Below are positions 6,945 to 13,144 of a stretch of 64,000 bases of DNA, piece by piece. Under the pieces are notes generated by a model, which was not told where the DNA came from, searched no databases, and was given only the letters and a program-made list of their open reading frames with translations. Position 1 is the stretch's first letter, and every line of letters begins with the position of its first letter. This stretch comes from Lepidurus packardi (lineage: Eukaryota > Arthropoda > Branchiopoda > Notostraca > Triopsidae), in assembly GCA_023053545.1 (NCBI GenBank), contig JAKZAN010000071.1, positions 120,417-184,416 of the forward strand, written 5' to 3'. The position numbers and the translations under genes are program-made.

Positions 6945-7400
6945 TTACCGCGTAGCAGAAAGTGTAATTGTAATTTGAATTTTGTCTTTTACTATGTTCA
7001 GCGGATAAGTACCCTTTTTCACTAACGCGTATCGGATGTCAAGATCTAGGTAAAGTAGCGTATCAATATCAAAAACAAAGTCATCGTTTTGAACAAATGT
7101 CAGCGTTTCATCATTTCCTATTTTGGCAAATTCTTTTCCAAAGATTTTATTTTGATCTTCTAGTGTTAGCGTGTTGGTATTTAATTCGAACATTACGACG
7201 TTGAAGTCCTTCTTGTAAGCTGTATATGCTTTCATAGTTGTAAATTTGTTATTCATATCGAACGGCGCCACTGTGCACAGCCCGCGACCGATGTCACATA
7301 GTTTGCCATTAAACTCTCCCTGGGTAGCTTTTCCTTTGTCTTGTGCGAAACAAATTGTAGCAGTGAGAATTACGGCCATGGTGATACTTTTATTGATCAT
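6945..7400 (-). CDS. small secreted protein, first gene of an operator-controlled operon
   Basis: 151 residues from the ATG at 7400 (MINKSITMAVILTATICFAQ, a typical signal peptide). An upstream in-frame ATG at 7436 is rejected because it would overlap the -7 box. The mature part has two Cys close together (KLCDIGRGLCTV) and a beta-rich C-terminus (DFVFDIDTLLYLDLDIRY ... IQITITLSA). No family recognised. Its signal peptide differs from the shared leader, and its promoter keeps the palindrome and the 19-nt spacing but lacks the UTR stem-loop. Confidence 0.65.
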   Translation of the reverse strand: MINKSITMAVILTATICFAQDKGKATQGEFNGKLCDIGRGLCTVAPFDMNNKFTTMKAYTAYKKDFNVVMFELNTNTLTLEDQNKIFGKEFAKIGNDETLTFVQNDDFVFDIDTLLYLDLDIRYALVKKGTYPLNIVKDKIQITITLSATR

Positions 7401-7421
7401 GATTTTAATTGTTTTAGAGTG

Positions 7422-7469
7422 TAAAGGTACTGGCAAGTTGTTACGGCTTTTTACACTAAAAGTGTAAAA
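7422..7469 (-). promoter_or_regulatory. cassette promoter 3: operator palindrome, 19 nt, variant -7 box
   Basis: Perfect palindrome at 7449-7469, 19-nt spacer of unrelated sequence, -7-like TACCTTTA at 7422-7429 (one mismatch to TAnnTTTG). The transcript would start about 15 bases before the ATG at 7400. The spacer differs from the other cassettes, so the kept spacing argues for function rather than simple duplication. Confidence 0.7.
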
Positions 7470-7512
7470 AATGTTAAAGATATTCTGCTGACGAACTGGA
7501 ATAAAAATAAAG

Positions 7513-7536
7513 AAACGGCAGCGGAAGCTGCCGTTT
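7513..7536 (-). terminator. hairpin terminator, AAACGGCAGC family
   Basis: Perfect 10-bp stem AAACGGCAGC / GCTGCCGTTT with loop GGAA, followed in minus-strand RNA by UCUUUAUUUUUAUU. It ends the operon of 7934-8623 and 7697-7921. Confidence 0.75.
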
Positions 7537-7585
7537 AGATTTAATAATTTGTCTTTTTTTCTCTATTGTGGTCTTATTATAAAGA

Positions 7586-7611
7586 GCATTTTTGGTCGTA
7601 ACCAAAAATGC
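7586..7611. terminator. inverted repeat, possible terminator
   Basis: An 11-bp perfect inverted repeat GCATTTTTGGT / ACCAAAAATGC with a 4-base loop (CGTA), 50 bases before the AAACGGCAGC hairpin and 86 bases after the membrane gene at 7697. It has no long U run in the minus direction, so it may be an RNA processing or protein-binding site instead. Confidence 0.4.
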
Positions 7612-7696
7612 GTTTTGTTTAACCTGGTTTTACAGTAATTGTAATTTATTAAATGAGTTTCTAGCTTTTGTAAAGTTCTTTAAGCTAAAAACAAAT

Positions 7697-7921
7697 CTAT
7701 AATTTCATAGAGGCCTTTTCCCGAATGAAAAATTTAACGAAATATATAAGACTTCCTATAACAGGAAAAAAAAGAGACAGTAATATCCATAAAAAAATAA
7801 AATATGATTTTTCGTTTTTTAAAATTAGGTATAGAGCTACAGCCGTACTAATTAAATAAATGCTCGCTCCTATAATAACGTCGGATGGGCTTATAATACC
7901 CAAAAAAAATGTCAGACACAT
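7697..7921 (-). CDS. small membrane protein with PLDc_N-like segment, putative immunity protein
   Basis: A 74-residue protein with two or three hydrophobic segments. The C-terminal one (FLWILLSLFFPVIGSLIYF) fits PLDc_N, like the proteins at 5502-5687 and 21070-21189. The basic tail FFIREKASMKL probably faces the cytoplasm. It starts 12 bases after the stop of the Cys-rich secreted protein gene and shares its promoter and terminator. Immunity to that neighbour is the simplest reading; not shown. Confidence 0.6.
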   Translation of the reverse strand: MCLTFFLGIISPSDVIIGASIYLISTAVALYLILKNEKSYFIFLWILLSLFFPVIGSLIYFVKFFIREKASMKL

Positions 7922-7933
7922 ATATTTACGGCT

Positions 7934-8623
7934 TTAGTTACAACAAAAGGATTGTGATGATAAACATAAGTGACTACCCCAAAGGCATGAAGTATCTACT
8001 CCTCCTAATTTTCGACAACCGCTAAGATCAGGGATGGTAAATCCGCTAGTATACGTAATTATCTCACCAGGTAAGTTAGCTGCAGCTACACTAGCACTAA
8101 TGCCAGTTGCGAATACTGCATACGTATTCCCAAATGAACATCCTAGTTCACCGTTACCACTTGCTGCCAGTTTGTCTGATTCAGGTGTTATTAATTCGTT
8201 CATAAAAAGATATAAAAGATTAAAATCTATATCATCAATATATGTGCCTCTTTTTATAAATCCTTTGTATGTTGGAGTTGTAATATATGGTTGATTTTCT
8301 AATATTGTTAATTGAAGATCAGGATTTGAACTAATTGAAATCATTCCATCCTTTAGTATAATCTTGTAGTTTTTAAAATCTGTAACTTTCCCATTTAGGA
8401 TAAACATTTGTTTTGTAACTAAATTGTATTGAGCCGTTGCTTCACTATTAGTTACCACTACTTCCACGACACCCATCTTTAAAAATAATTGTGATATTTT
8501 AGATGTTGTTTTTGAAAGAGTTACTCTTTCTTCGAGTTGATAATTCTTTTTACTTAAAATCTGCGCACTCCCAACAAATCCAAACATAACTGTGGCAATT
8601 AAGCCGAAAATAATTTTTTTCAT
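7934..8623 (-). CDS. secreted bacteriocin-like protein with shared signal peptide and Cys-rich C-terminus
   Basis: A 229-residue protein. Residues 1-21 are the shared leader (MKKIIFGLIATVMFGFVGSA plus Q), identical to those at 10862, 11936 and 12665. The middle (~25-150) is beta-rich without Cys. The final ~75 residues change character: Gly/Ala/Ser-rich (ATGISASVAAANLPG) and with six Cys, four in the last 20 residues (CLWGSHLCLSSQSFCCN). That layout suits a disulphide-stabilised C-terminal peptide behind a pro-region. Promoter at 8711-8758, stem-loop at 8644-8667, PLDc_N-like partner downstream. No homologue recognised; antibacterial role inferred. Confidence 0.7.
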   Translation of the reverse strand: MKKIIFGLIATVMFGFVGSAQILSKKNYQLEERVTLSKTTSKISQLFLKMGVVEVVVTNSEATAQYNLVTKQMFILNGKVTDFKNYKIILKDGMISISSNPDLQLTILENQPYITTPTYKGFIKRGTYIDDIDFNLLYLFMNELITPESDKLAASGNGELGCSFGNTYAVFATGISASVAAANLPGEIITYTSGFTIPDLSGCRKLGGVDTSCLWGSHLCLSSQSFCCN

Positions 8624-8643
8624 AATATAAATTTTAAGGTTTT

Positions 8644-8667
8644 AAATCTGAAACCATTTCCAGATTT
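8644..8667 (-). promoter_or_regulatory. 5'-UTR stem-loop of cassette leader
   Basis: AAATCTG pairs with CAGATTT, extended by AAA/TTT around a short loop, about 20 bases upstream of the ATG at 8623. Identical to the copies at 12493 and 13078. Confidence 0.5.
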
Positions 8668-8710
8668 ATTAGTTATTGATAACAAAAAATTCTCGAGTAA
8701 TTTGTTAGGT

Positions 8711-8758
8711 CAAAACTAAGGCAATCTTAAAACTTGATTTTACACTAAAAGTGTAAAA
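8711..8758 (-). promoter_or_regulatory. cassette promoter 4: operator palindrome, 19 nt, -7 box
   Basis: Perfect palindrome at 8738-8758, 19-nt spacer, TAGTTTTG at 8711-8718. The palindrome centre is 125 bases from the ATG at 8623. Confidence 0.8.
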
Positions 8759-8801
8759 AATGTTAAAGATATTCTGCTGACGAACTGGAATAAAAATAAA
8801 G

Positions 8802-8825
8802 AAACGGCAGCGGAAGCTGCCGTTT
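8802..8825 (-). terminator. hairpin terminator, AAACGGCAGC family
   Basis: Same 10-bp stem and GGAA loop as 7513-7536, including about 60 bases of identical flank reaching into the neighbouring operator. It ends the unit holding the small membrane genes at 8848-9210. Confidence 0.75.
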
Positions 8826-8847
8826 AGATGCGTTACGATTTAGAATA

Positions 8848-8991
8848 CTACAAGACGATTTTACCAGTTTCCTTTGTGAACTTCCACATTAGTTTGTTAT
8901 AAATCCTAAATGGAATAAAAAGCTGGATGTAAAGTATATGTTTTTCATGTTCTTGTTTTAAAAATGGATACACGTATACAAAATAGTATTT
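8848..8991 (-). pseudogene. decayed copy of the 49-residue membrane protein
   Basis: An open frame of 47 codons with no ATG (a GTG is the only usable start), containing HEKHILYIQLFIPF, which matches NHILYILLFIPY of the intact small gene at 9061-9210, and a similar FTK segment. The N-terminal hydrophobic helix is lost. Probably a tandem duplicate that has decayed. Confidence 0.5.
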
Positions 8992-9060
8992 TTATGCAAA
9001 AAGCAAAAAAACCGACTCAAGTTGTGAGACAGCTAATTTTTTATTTGATAAAAATGATTA

Positions 9061-9210
9061 TCACTTTTTTTTCATTTTTGTAAATTCATTTACTATAAAC
9101 CCCACATAAGGAATAAAAAGTAGGATATAGAGTATATGATTTTTATCTGGCAAGTATAGCAAAGAATAAATACCAAAAAGCAATAACAATATCAAAATAG
9201 TTGTTTTCAT
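9061..9210 (-). CDS. 49-residue two-helix membrane protein
   Basis: ATG at 9210, stop at 9061. The protein starts MKTTILILLLLFGIYSLLYL and has a second hydrophobic segment (HILYILLFIPYVGFIV) with a basic end (KMKKK). It is preceded by the conserved leader piece (GGTTTCAAATTTAAAGCCTTAAAA), showing that a cassette leader was placed in front of it. A decayed paralogue follows at 8848-8991, and the similarity between the two supports that it is a real gene. Function unknown; it fits the series of putative immunity proteins. Confidence 0.55.
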   Translation of the reverse strand: MKTTILILLLLFGIYSLLYLPDKNHILYILLFIPYVGFIVNEFTKMKKK

Positions 9211-9249
9211 GTGTTTTTTTCTATATTAAAAAATACAACTCAAAAGTTT

Positions 9250-9438
9250 TTAAGGCTTTAAATTTGAAACCATTTTCATCGGAACCAATACTATTTCTTT
9301 GCCATCACTTGACAACTTTTCAAGTTTAATGTGCTCATCATAAATGCCTCCTAATTTTAGTGCGAGATTGAGTTTAAATGAGGTGCATGAGCATAAAGAC
9401 GCAATGGCGGCCATCAATAAAAGTTTTTTCATTTTCAT
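9250..9438 (-). pseudogene. truncated duplicate of the TraB/GumN-like lipoprotein gene
   Basis: The first ~55 codons are nearly identical to the gene at 11144-11875 (lipobox region SLCSCTSF, then FKLNLALKLGG and KLSSDGKEIVLVP), as is the upstream flank with its terminator (9439-9485 against 11876-11920). The match stops after IVLVP, and the sequence runs directly into the constant leader piece of the next cassette. Missing are the catalytic-type motifs of the full gene, so the product is not functional as a TraB protein. Confidence 0.7.
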
Positions 9439-9450
9439 GATATCTAAATT

Positions 9451-9482
9451 AAAACATCACTCAAAAACTCAGGTGATGTTTT
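9451..9482 (-). terminator. hairpin between lipoprotein gene and TraB remnant
   Basis: AAAACATCAC pairs with GTGATGTTTT (10 bp, 12-base loop), 12 bases after the stop at 9494. Duplicated at 11889-11918 in the same position relative to the TraB gene. Confidence 0.6.
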
Positions 9483-9493
9483 GTGTTTTGTCG

Positions 9494-10099
9494 CTATCGA
9501 TTAACGGCGCTTCGGTCTTTCCGACGAGCTTTCGTATCTGTCCACCACTTTTGTTTATCCGCGTTCAGTAAAATGTAGTTCACCTTGAGACCGTCTTGCC
9601 TAAGCTTTTGCACTGTTTTAACCCACTCAGACGTGTTTTCATTTAATTCTCCAATCCATTTTGCCCAAATAACAACGACAGTCATGTCTGGCTCAGCAAA
9701 TTGGTTTAGCACAGATATCGGCTGAATTAAAGAAAGTACTGCCTCCAATTTAATTTTTTCGCTTGCTTGCCTACTATCAATAGAAGCCAGGTCATCTAAA
9801 AGTTTCGAAACATTACGAGGGCAAGAGTGCGCCGTTTCTTGGTATTCCACATAGAGCCCGTCATGGTTAAAAAACATAGCGCTTGGAATTACAAACCCTT
9901 TCAATTTACTATGGCGAATCATGGCATCTTGTGAAGAAAAGACATATAAATTTGTACTGTCAATTTTACTCTTTAACAAATATTTTTTAACCGATAATGC
10001 ATCTTCATCTTTAGGCGTTTTGATTTTATACATTTTCTTAGCTACGATGCCGCAAGATGAAAATGTGATTAATAGTAAAATATAGCAAAAATTTTTCAT
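9494..10099 (-). CDS. lipoprotein, possible thioredoxin-like fold without CxxC
   Basis: 201 residues from the ATG at 10099 (MKNFCYILLLITFSSCG, lipobox Cys at ~16); a TTG two codons upstream is not needed. The C-terminal half (DMTVVVIWAKWIGELN ... VNYILLNADKQKWW) has the strand-helix rhythm and VIWAKW segment of thioredoxin-like proteins, but the redox CxxC is absent. The only other Cys lies near residue 90 (HSCPRN). Promoter at 10217-10264; the next gene downstream is the truncated TraB copy. Could be an envelope sensor or an immunity lipoprotein; family uncertain. Confidence 0.6.
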   Translation of the reverse strand: MKNFCYILLLITFSSCGIVAKKMYKIKTPKDEDALSVKKYLLKSKIDSTNLYVFSSQDAMIRHSKLKGFVIPSAMFFNHDGLYVEYQETAHSCPRNVSKLLDDLASIDSRQASEKIKLEAVLSLIQPISVLNQFAEPDMTVVVIWAKWIGELNENTSEWVKTVQKLRQDGLKVNYILLNADKQKWWTDTKARRKDRSAVNR

Positions 10100-10216
10100 A
10101 ATCAATTTTTAAAATACAGAGCAATCGCACACTTCTATGGAATTGCCCTGTTAATCCTTTAAATTATTTTAACATACTATCTACTTGCACTTTAATTCTC
10201 GAGTAATTTGTTAGGT

Positions 10217-10264
10217 CAAAACTACACCAACCTTAAAACCTGATTTTACACTAAAAGTGTAAAA
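10217..10264 (-). promoter_or_regulatory. cassette promoter 5: operator palindrome, 19 nt, -7 box
   Basis: Perfect palindrome at 10244-10264, 19-nt spacer, TAGTTTTG at 10217-10224. It drives the lipoprotein gene at 9494-10099 through a leader different from the MKKIIFGL type. Confidence 0.75.
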
Positions 10265-10301
10265 AATGTTAAAAATATCTATTGACAACCTGGGCTAAAA
10301 A

Positions 10302-10325
10302 AAACCGCAGGTGAAGCTGCCGTTT
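10302..10325 (-). terminator. degenerate AAACGGCAGC-family hairpin
   Basis: AAACCGCAGG / GCTGCCGTTT with a C-C mismatch inside the stem; position and flank equal those at 8802 and 7513. It follows the membrane gene at 10351-10839. Confidence 0.5.
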
Positions 10326-10350
10326 GTAATTAAATATCAGATTATTAAGA

Positions 10351-10839
10351 CTAAGACTGCTTACTTTTACTTAAATAAAGTAGCCCGATTAACAAGGAAA
10401 AAATAGGTGTAAGCACGTAGTATAAATTATCAATTCGATCACTATTGTAACTCACATAAAAAATTAAAATGAATGGAGCGGCAACATATAACCATACAAT
10501 CAAACTGATTAAAAATAAATCAGTCTTGACATTTATTTTTAAAAATACAATCGTGAAATACAAAGCCATGAATAGAAAATAGAACGGTGATTTCGCAAGC
10601 AATAGTGGAAAAGATCCTATGGCAGTTAAAAGCATAAGTAAAAAAAGAATCGTTTTTCTTTTAAAAGAAAAAATTTCACAAGATCCAATCAGCAGCACGT
10701 TTATAACTAGAGGTATAACTAAAGAGATTATTATTGACTGCAATAAATTGTTTATAATTTTCGTCAGCGTTATAAAAACAATAAGGTTTACTGCGAGCAT
10801 TAAAACGATTTTCCCGGGTTTGGTATTTAAACTAAGCAT
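10351..10839 (-). CDS. multi-helix membrane protein, putative immunity protein of the 55-residue peptide
   Basis: A 162-residue, strongly hydrophobic protein with about five membrane helices (~12-28, ~33-52, ~62-80, ~84-100, ~110-150) and a short basic tail (LSKSKQS). No family recognised. A deleted relative of its C-terminal third lies at 4971-5177. It starts 22 bases after the stop of the 55-residue secreted peptide gene, the same order as the other secreted/membrane pairs. Role inferred. Confidence 0.6.
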   Translation of the reverse strand: MLSLNTKPGKIVLMLAVNLIVFITLTKIINNLLQSIIISLVIPLVINVLLIGSCEIFSFKRKTILFLLMLLTAIGSFPLLLAKSPFYFLFMALYFTIVFLKINVKTDLFLISLIVWLYVAAPFILIFYVSYNSDRIDNLYYVLTPIFSLLIGLLYLSKSKQS

Positions 10840-10861
10840 CTGGCTATTTAGTAATGGTTAT

Positions 10862-11029
10862 TTAATTATTAGGCGCAAAGCATCGACCACTTATTTTGTT
10901 AAGAAGAACTAAGTTGGAGTCCACTAACTCTTTGTCTTTTTTATAATTCCCAGTTTCTTTTATAACCTGCGCACTCCCAACAAATCCAAACATAACGGTG
11001 GCGATTAAGCCAAAAATAATTTTTTTCAT
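10862..11029 (-). CDS. 55-residue secreted peptide with shared signal peptide
   Basis: ATG at 11029, TAA at 10862. The first 21 residues equal the shared leader; the predicted mature peptide is only 34 residues (VIKETGNYKKDKELVDSNL ... CFAPNN), charged, with one Cys near the end. It keeps a UTR stem-loop (11060-11082), but the -7 box and operator are gone: the leader is cut at about 11124 and joined to the 3' end of the TraB-like gene. It may be a genuine small peptide, or a truncated cassette gene read through from upstream. Confidence 0.55.
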   Translation of the reverse strand: MKKIIFGLIATVMFGFVGSAQVIKETGNYKKDKELVDSNLVLLNKISGRCFAPNN

Positions 11030-11059
11030 AATAATAATTTTTTTAAAATTGGTTTTTTA

Positions 11060-11082
11060 AAATCTGGATCTCTTCCAGATTT
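11060..11082 (-). promoter_or_regulatory. 5'-UTR stem-loop, divergent sequence
   Basis: A 9-bp perfect stem AAATCTGGA / TCCAGATTT with loop TCTCT. The loop and inner stem differ from the other leaders, yet the structure and its place before the ATG are kept. Confidence 0.5.
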
Positions 11083-11143
11083 CGGTTTAAATTGTTTTTA
11101 CTAACAAAAAATTCTCGAATAATTTACACATTTAGATTTACAA

Positions 11144-11875
11144 TTAAAAAATTTGCTTATAACCCGATTTCTGGAGTTCAACTCGGATCCCTCTAAAATG
11201 TTCCTTTCCGTAAATCAGGATTACTTTACTGCGTTTTTCGCCTAATAACTCCTTAATAATATGATTGTTACGAAAGCTTACGATTATTTCCCTTCTTCTA
11301 GCCTTGTCTATTGGTGCATCTGGGCAGATAGTTTTCTGATATAGCGTTGTTTTGAAATCGCAGTCATTGAGTTGTATTTCGCCATATACGCGTTCATACT
11401 CCGTGATTAAATCTAGCATTTTCAAATCCACATTTTTGCTCAGTTGTGCATTCACCCCCAATTCAGTATATTTCGGTTGATTGATAAGTTTCTTTTTGTA
11501 TTTAAAATTGGGATACAAAGAATCGAAAACGCTGAGATATCCTGAATTGTTCTTTGAGAAAGGTAGTCCTTGCAGCTTTTTCATTTTATAAATCAATAAA
11601 GAGTCTGTAACATTTCCAGAAATACTTTCATAATAACTGATGTACCCTAGATTTTGTAGCGAATCCACTTTTTTGGCAACATCGCGATAAAAATTCTCTG
11701 TTCCAATATGATTTATCGGAACCAATACTATTTCCTTGCCATCACTTGACAACTTTTGAAGTTTAATGTGCTCATCATAAACACCTCCTAATTTTAGTGC
11801 GAGATTGAGTTTAAATGAGGTGCATGAGCATAAAGTCGCAATAGTGGCCACCAATAAAAGTTTTTTCGTTTTCAT
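11144..11875 (-). CDS. TraB/PrgY/GumN-like lipoprotein
   Basis: 243 residues. A lipoprotein signal with ATLCSC (Cys ~18) is followed by a TraB-type layout: LVPINHIGTENFYRDVAKKV (the GxxH-like N-terminal motif, His ~55), ISYYESISG (acidic motif ~80) and LIYGKEHFRGI near residue 225, which matches the C-terminal G-x-x-H motif. TraB/GumN proteins are thought to be metal-dependent peptidases; PrgY of enterococci lowers peptide-pheromone activity, so a peptide-handling role next to secreted peptides is attractive. That link is inference. A duplicate of its 5' end is at 9250-9438. Confidence 0.65.
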   Translation of the reverse strand: MKTKKLLLVATIATLCSCTSFKLNLALKLGGVYDEHIKLQKLSSDGKEIVLVPINHIGTENFYRDVAKKVDSLQNLGYISYYESISGNVTDSLLIYKMKKLQGLPFSKNNSGYLSVFDSLYPNFKYKKKLINQPKYTELGVNAQLSKNVDLKMLDLITEYERVYGEIQLNDCDFKTTLYQKTICPDAPIDKARRREIIVSFRNNHIIKELLGEKRSKVILIYGKEHFRGIRVELQKSGYKQIF

Positions 11876-11888
11876 GATATCTAAATTA

Positions 11889-11918
11889 AAACATCACTCA
11901 AAAATTCAAGTGATGTTT
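11889..11918 (-). terminator. hairpin between secreted-protein gene and TraB-like gene
   Basis: AAACATCACT / AGTGATGTTT, 10 bp, 10-base loop, 17 bases after the stop at 11936 and 13 bases before the next ATG. No promoter fits between hairpin and ATG, so the TraB-like gene probably depends on read-through. Confidence 0.6.
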
Positions 11919-11935
11919 CGTGTTTCTTTTTAAAA

Positions 11936-12472
11936 TTATGGTAAGATTAGGGAGACAATCAAAGTGTATAAAGCTGTAAGTATAGCAGTCCCTCCAGTAT
12001 CTCCAAAAATTTGATTAAGCCAACACGCCACTTGATACCATCTGCATGGTGATTCTTTGCCTTGAATATTCGCCGAAAAAGGGTTAAAATCGCCTGTTGT
12101 ACCTCCAAATAATTCGCTTCCATCTGACTTGGGATTAATCTTGTGCTGTTTATCGATGTACAAACATGCTGCAGCCATTTCTGAGCCTGAATATTCAGAT
12201 AAAATCTGCTTTCTAGAAGTTTGCTTTACCGTGTACTCGTACACTTTTTTTATCAGCGCCCTGCCTTCGGCTGTGTTTTTAGCATTTCCAATTAATGCTT
12301 TCTCAAATTCTTCGAATGTAGCTCCACTTTTGTAAGCCGGTCTTAAAGCCTCAACCAATGAGGCTATGCCTTCTGACAAAGTATATCTCACACTTTCTTT
12401 ATTTGCACTTTGCGCACTCCCAACAAATCCAAACATAACTGTAGCAATTAAGCCAAAAATAATTTTTTTCAT
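11936..12472 (-). CDS. secreted bacteriocin-like protein with shared signal peptide and hydrophobic C-terminus
   Basis: 178 residues: the shared leader (1-21), a helical region (~30-115, with ATFEEFEKAL comparable to NTFEEMKLDV in the protein at 16884), then a C-terminal part starting near SPCRWYQVACWLNQIFG (two Cys) and ending in a hydrophobic helix (AILTALYTLIVSLILP). This again looks like a pro-region plus membrane-active segment. Unlike its neighbours, it is followed not by a small membrane gene but by the TraB-like lipoprotein. Its promoter keeps the -7 box but lost the palindrome. Confidence 0.7.
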   Translation of the reverse strand: MKKIIFGLIATVMFGFVGSAQSANKESVRYTLSEGIASLVEALRPAYKSGATFEEFEKALIGNAKNTAEGRALIKKVYEYTVKQTSRKQILSEYSGSEMAAACLYIDKQHKINPKSDGSELFGGTTGDFNPFSANIQGKESPCRWYQVACWLNQIFGDTGGTAILTALYTLIVSLILP

Positions 12473-12492
12473 AATATAAATTTTAAGGTTTT

Positions 12493-12516
12493 AAATCTGA
12501 AACCATTTCCAGATTT
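12493..12516 (-). promoter_or_regulatory. 5'-UTR stem-loop of cassette leader
   Basis: AAATCTG / CAGATTT stem extended by AAA/TTT, identical to 8644-8667, upstream of the ATG at 12472. Confidence 0.5.
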
Positions 12517-12559
12517 ATTAGTTATTGATAACAAAAAATTCTCGAGTAATTTGTTAGGT

Positions 12560-12590
12560 CAAAACTAAAGCAACACTAAAAGGTATTTGT
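12560..12590 (-). promoter_or_regulatory. cassette promoter with deleted operator
   Basis: TAGTTTTG is intact at 12560-12567, but a deletion within the spacer brings a half-site (ACACTAAAAG, 12573-12582) to within a few bases. No palindrome lies at the 19-nt position. The gene at 11936-12472 is therefore expected to have lost activation. Confidence 0.55.
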
Positions 12591-12624
12591 ATTAGCTAAA
12601 ACCATAAATTGAAGATATAAAAAT

Positions 12625-12649
12625 GCCCTAAAACATTCTATTTTAGGGC
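12625..12649 (-). terminator. hairpin terminator after the Thr/Val-rich secreted gene
   Basis: GCCCTAAAA pairs with TTTTAGGGC (9-10 bp) with a short loop, followed by ATTTTTATA in minus-strand RNA. Sequence unrelated to the AAACGGCAGC family. Confidence 0.7.
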
Positions 12650-12664
12650 TTTTTAATATGATTA

Positions 12665-13057
12665 TTAACCTCCAGCCATAGCAATAAGTTGTGCTCTTAA
12701 TTTTTTACCTGTAGCAACGGCTCCATCACAAGAAGTGGTAATACTGCCAGTTACTGTTACTGATGTTGATCCTCCTGCTACCCCAACAGATGCTTCAATA
12801 GTTACTGTTACTGACATTTCAATGGTTACAGTACACGCATCAGCATCAGCTAATGCTCTTTGTGCATCAGCAACTGTTTGCTCAACAATTTTATCTGATT
12901 GCGCATTAAAATCTTTTAATGTTGTGTATTTATAACTTACAACTTCTTTATTCGCTTTTGTAGTAATACTCGCGCTTTTAAAAGTTGTTTTCTCTTGCGC
13001 ACTGCCTACAAATCCAAACATAACTGTAGCAATTAAGCCAAAAATAATTTTTTTCAT
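12665..13057 (-). CDS. small secreted protein with shared signal peptide, Thr/Val-rich
   Basis: 130 residues: the shared leader (1-21), a short charged region (~22-65), then an alternating Val/Thr/Ser segment typical of beta strands (TVTIEMSVTVTIEASVGVAG) with two Cys (~74 and ~109), ending MAGG. Unlike the other cassette products it has no hydrophobic helix. No membrane gene follows; a terminator comes 16 bases after the stop. It is the cassette nearest to the regulator genes and carries a full operator promoter. Unknown function; could be a different class of secreted product, such as a signal or surface protein. Confidence 0.65.
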   Translation of the reverse strand: MKKIIFGLIATVMFGFVGSAQEKTTFKSASITTKANKEVVSYKYTTLKDFNAQSDKIVEQTVADAQRALADADACTVTIEMSVTVTIEASVGVAGGSTSVTVTGSITTSCDGAVATGKKLRAQLIAMAGG

Positions 13058-13077
13058 AATATAAATTTTAAGGTTTT

Positions 13078-13101
13078 AAATCTGAAACCATTTCCAGATT
13101 T
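13078..13101 (-). promoter_or_regulatory. 5'-UTR stem-loop of cassette leader
   Basis: Identical AAATCTG / CAGATTT stem-loop upstream of the ATG at 13057. Confidence 0.5.
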
Positions 13102-13144
13102 ATTAGTTATTGATAACAAAAAATTCTCGAATAATTTGTTAGGT

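Noticed and set aside
7436-7436. ATG at 7436 as start of the secreted protein at 6945
   Set aside because: It would place the start upstream of and across the -7 box, and the extra residues spoil the signal peptide.
8711-8758. TTTTTTG further downstream in the leader as the -7 box
   Set aside because: It does not fit TAnnTTTG, whereas TAGTTTTG does and keeps a constant 19-nt distance to the palindrome in all copies.
3703-13057. Cassette proteins as type IX secretion cargo
   Set aside because: None has a recognisable type A or type B C-terminal sorting domain; they have only a Sec signal peptide.
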